Shown here piece by piece: positions 6,541 through 7,857 of a stretch of 7,857 bases of DNA. Source of the stretch: an uncultured Pseudogracilibacillus sp. (GTDB taxonomy: Bacteria > Bacillota > Bacilli > Bacillales > Amphibacillaceae); NCBI GenBank assembly GCA_937974845.1, contig CALJVC010000134.1:1-7857 (forward strand). The letters run 5' to 3'. The position numbers were made by a program, and so were the translations under genes. The notes under the pieces were generated by a model. It did no database searches, was not told where the DNA came from, and saw nothing but the letters and a program-made list of their open reading frames with translations. Each line of letters begins with the position of its first letter. Position 1 is the first letter of the stretch.

Positions 6541-7736
6541 AAAAACCCCCTTCCTCTTTTTTCAAAGGCAACATAAAAGAGAAAGAAAACAATTCCAATT
6601 AGCAAGAGCAACATCGACTGAACGAGCAAGGACCATTGGTCTTGTAATAAAATCGTGATTACCCCTAAGACAAAGCTAGTAAAGCCTAATAAGACAAAGG
6701 TTCCATCATACTTTCTTCCTCGTTTCATAAACATCGCTAACGCATAGATAAAGAAAATAATGATGATAAATAGTCCCCCTTGAGGTAGGAAGAAAACAGG
6801 AAGAAATAGCAATAACGTACTTCGTTGTTCCCTTCGTATAAAAAATAAAAGGACAAAAAGAAGTAAAAATAAAGGAATATATAGAACGAAAAAGCTTACT
6901 CGTAATTGAAGCTCGTCCATCATTATTGTATTTTGAATAGCTAGGGCTTCGTAAACTTTATAAAACATTAAAGCCAATGTAGTTACAAGCGCCATACGTT
7001 CATATAGCACACGCCTTGGTAAAACGATACTTAATGCAAACATCATTAGTAAAAGTAATGAGAAAGTATAGAACTGTTGAAGAACTACTAAGTTAAAAAG
7101 TAACAGTTGTATCACTAAACCGATAGAAAAGAGATAATGAATAGCCCGCGTTCCTCGGTGAAAAACAAAATGGAAATATCCAAAGAAAAAAATGAAAAAG
7201 AGTAAATAGTTGAATAAGCCGAGTTGAAAAGCGCTAAAAATTTGTCCAGTAACCGTAACGACTAAGGCAATGGAAAACAAGAAAGGATGGGGTACGATTA
7301 TATAAAGTAGTAACCCAATCGCACTCCACCAAACAAAGGGCCAGGCAGACCATAGAGTAACATCGTACATGACTGCAAGTAAAATTAACGTAGCCCCGAA
7401 TAAAACATAACCTAGCGAAATCATACTCAGTCCTAAAATATGATTACGCTTGATTCGCGATAATCTTTTACTCGTTATTAACCAAAAACCTAGAACGTAT
7501 ACCGTCAGCATAAAGAAAAATAAAATAAACACTTTCATAACGTTAGGAATCTGCGCCCAATCCGATAAGGCGAGGAGTAAGATACTTAAACCAATTAAGA
7601 AGGTAGCTAACCAAATAAGCCAAGATGAAGAGGCGTTACTTTCATAATCCTTACTTGTTTCTTCAAACTGGGCTTCAATGATTATTCCTCGATTTAGCCA
7701 ATTTTCAATTTCTTTCATCATCCGAAGACCTTTCAT
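6537..7736 (-). CDS. DUF2157-type polytopic membrane protein
   Basis: A very hydrophobic protein of 399 residues with roughly 12-14 membrane helices (first about 38-58, last about 370-391). A cytoplasmic-type N-terminus of about 35 residues reads WLNRGIIIEAQFEET. This resembles the W-L-x-x-G-x-I-[ST]-x-x-Q opening of DUF2157 proteins, and SLGYVLFGATLILLAVMYDV (107-126) matches the family's glycine-rich early helix pair. Positive residues sit in short loops (SKRLSRIKRNH, RREQR, KRGRK, EKRGRG). No catalytic motif was seen and the biochemical role is unknown. It is translationally coupled to the following gene by a 4-base ATGA overlap, so the two probably act together. The start at 7736 has GGAAG 7 nt upstream; ATGs at 7721 and 7718 are also possible, with AAAGG 7 nt before the first, and would trim 5 or 6 residues. 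Confidence 0.8.
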   Translation of the reverse strand: MKGLRMMKEIENWLNRGIIIEAQFEETSKDYESNASSSWLIWLATFLIGLSILLLALSDWAQIPNVMKVFILFFFMLTVYVLGFWLITSKRLSRIKRNHILGLSMISLGYVLFGATLILLAVMYDVTLWSAWPFVWWSAIGLLLYIIVPHPFLFSIALVVTVTGQIFSAFQLGLFNYLLFFIFFFGYFHFVFHRGTRAIHYLFSIGLVIQLLLFNLVVLQQFYTFSLLLLMMFALSIVLPRRVLYERMALVTTLALMFYKVYEALAIQNTIMMDELQLRVSFFVLYIPLFLLLFVLLFFIRREQRSTLLLFLPVFFLPQGGLFIIIIFFIYALAMFMKRGRKYDGTFVLLGFTSFVLGVITILLQDQWSLLVQSMLLLLIGIVFFLFYVAFEKRGRGFL

Positions 7737-7767
7737 TTATCTTCTTCCCTTCATTTTTCATACTCCT

Positions 7768-7796
7768 ATTATAACGTAAATAACTGGTTAATATAA
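7768..7796 (-). promoter_or_regulatory. Probable promoter of the DUF2157 operon
   Basis: The minus strand has a consensus -10 TATAAT (7773-7768), with a weak -35 candidate TTATAT (7796-7791) at 17-nt spacing. Transcription would start near 7761, giving a leader of only about 25 nt that contains the GGGAAG ribosome site. The remaining upstream bases to the window edge (7797-7857) are AT-rich and hold nothing else I can support. Confidence 0.5.
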
Positions 7797-7857
7797 TCCT
7801 TCTTCCCATACTAATTGACTATTCGATGAAAAATATCACATAGGTAAAAAACAAAGA

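Noticed and set aside
7450..7647. A 65-codon plus-strand frame opposite the DUF2157 gene
   Set aside because: Antisense to a clear coding frame, lysine and isoleucine rich as expected from the complement of membrane-helix codons, with no recognisable domain.
7737..7767. Five-codon mini-ORF (MKGRR, ATG at 7754) ending directly at the DUF2157 ATG, with AGGAG 8 nt before it
   Set aside because: The AGGAG sits immediately after the TATAAT box, largely upstream of the predicted transcription start, so it would not be in that transcript.
7816..7850. TTGACT on the plus strand near the right edge, a possible divergent promoter
   Set aside because: No acceptable -10 box was found at 16-18 nt spacing, and what lies beyond the window cannot be seen.

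Overview
The window looks like a piece of chromosome from a low-GC Firmicute of the Bacillaceae type. It is AT-rich by eye (not counted), uses strong AGGAGG-type ribosome binding sites and TTG as well as ATG starts, and carries gatC-gatA-gatB, dgkB and rlmCD in a string. As I recall, Bacillus subtilis has the same genes in the same order, with yerO and swrC between gatB and dgkB; here dgkB follows gatB directly. All seven genes I can support lie on the minus strand, so transcription runs from high to low coordinates. I cannot name the species.

Layout in the direction of transcription: (1) 7857-7737, a leader with a promoter (TATAAT). (2) 7736-6019, a two-gene membrane operon: a DUF2157-type polytopic protein overlapping by 4 bases a small membrane-anchored protein of the GDYXXLXY type. 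(3) 6018-5775, an intergenic region with a perfect 11-bp hairpin, an extended -10 promoter and a leader of about 110 nt for gatC. (4) 5774-2588, gatC, gatA and gatB, tightly packed (11-nt gap, then a 1-base overlap). (5) 2587-2444, a short gap with a probable terminator. (6) 2443-1517, dgkB, probably starting at TTG. (7) 1516-1365, a gap with a terminator for dgkB and an extended -10 promoter for the next gene. (8) 1364-1, rlmCD, cut by the window edge only a few residues before its end.

Functionally, gatCAB makes the amidotransferase that converts Glu-tRNA(Gln) (and Asp-tRNA(Asn) where needed) to the correct aminoacyl-tRNA. RlmCD methylates two uridines of 23S rRNA, so both serve translation. 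DgkB recycles diacylglycerol to phosphatidic acid for lipid synthesis. The DUF2157/GDYXXLXY pair has no known biochemical role and is the least ordinary part of the window. No gap between genes exceeds 300 bases. I saw no tRNA, rRNA, CRISPR array, insertion sequence or phage gene, and no clear sign of horizontal transfer. The window is mostly conserved housekeeping sequence, and I found no convincing new system.
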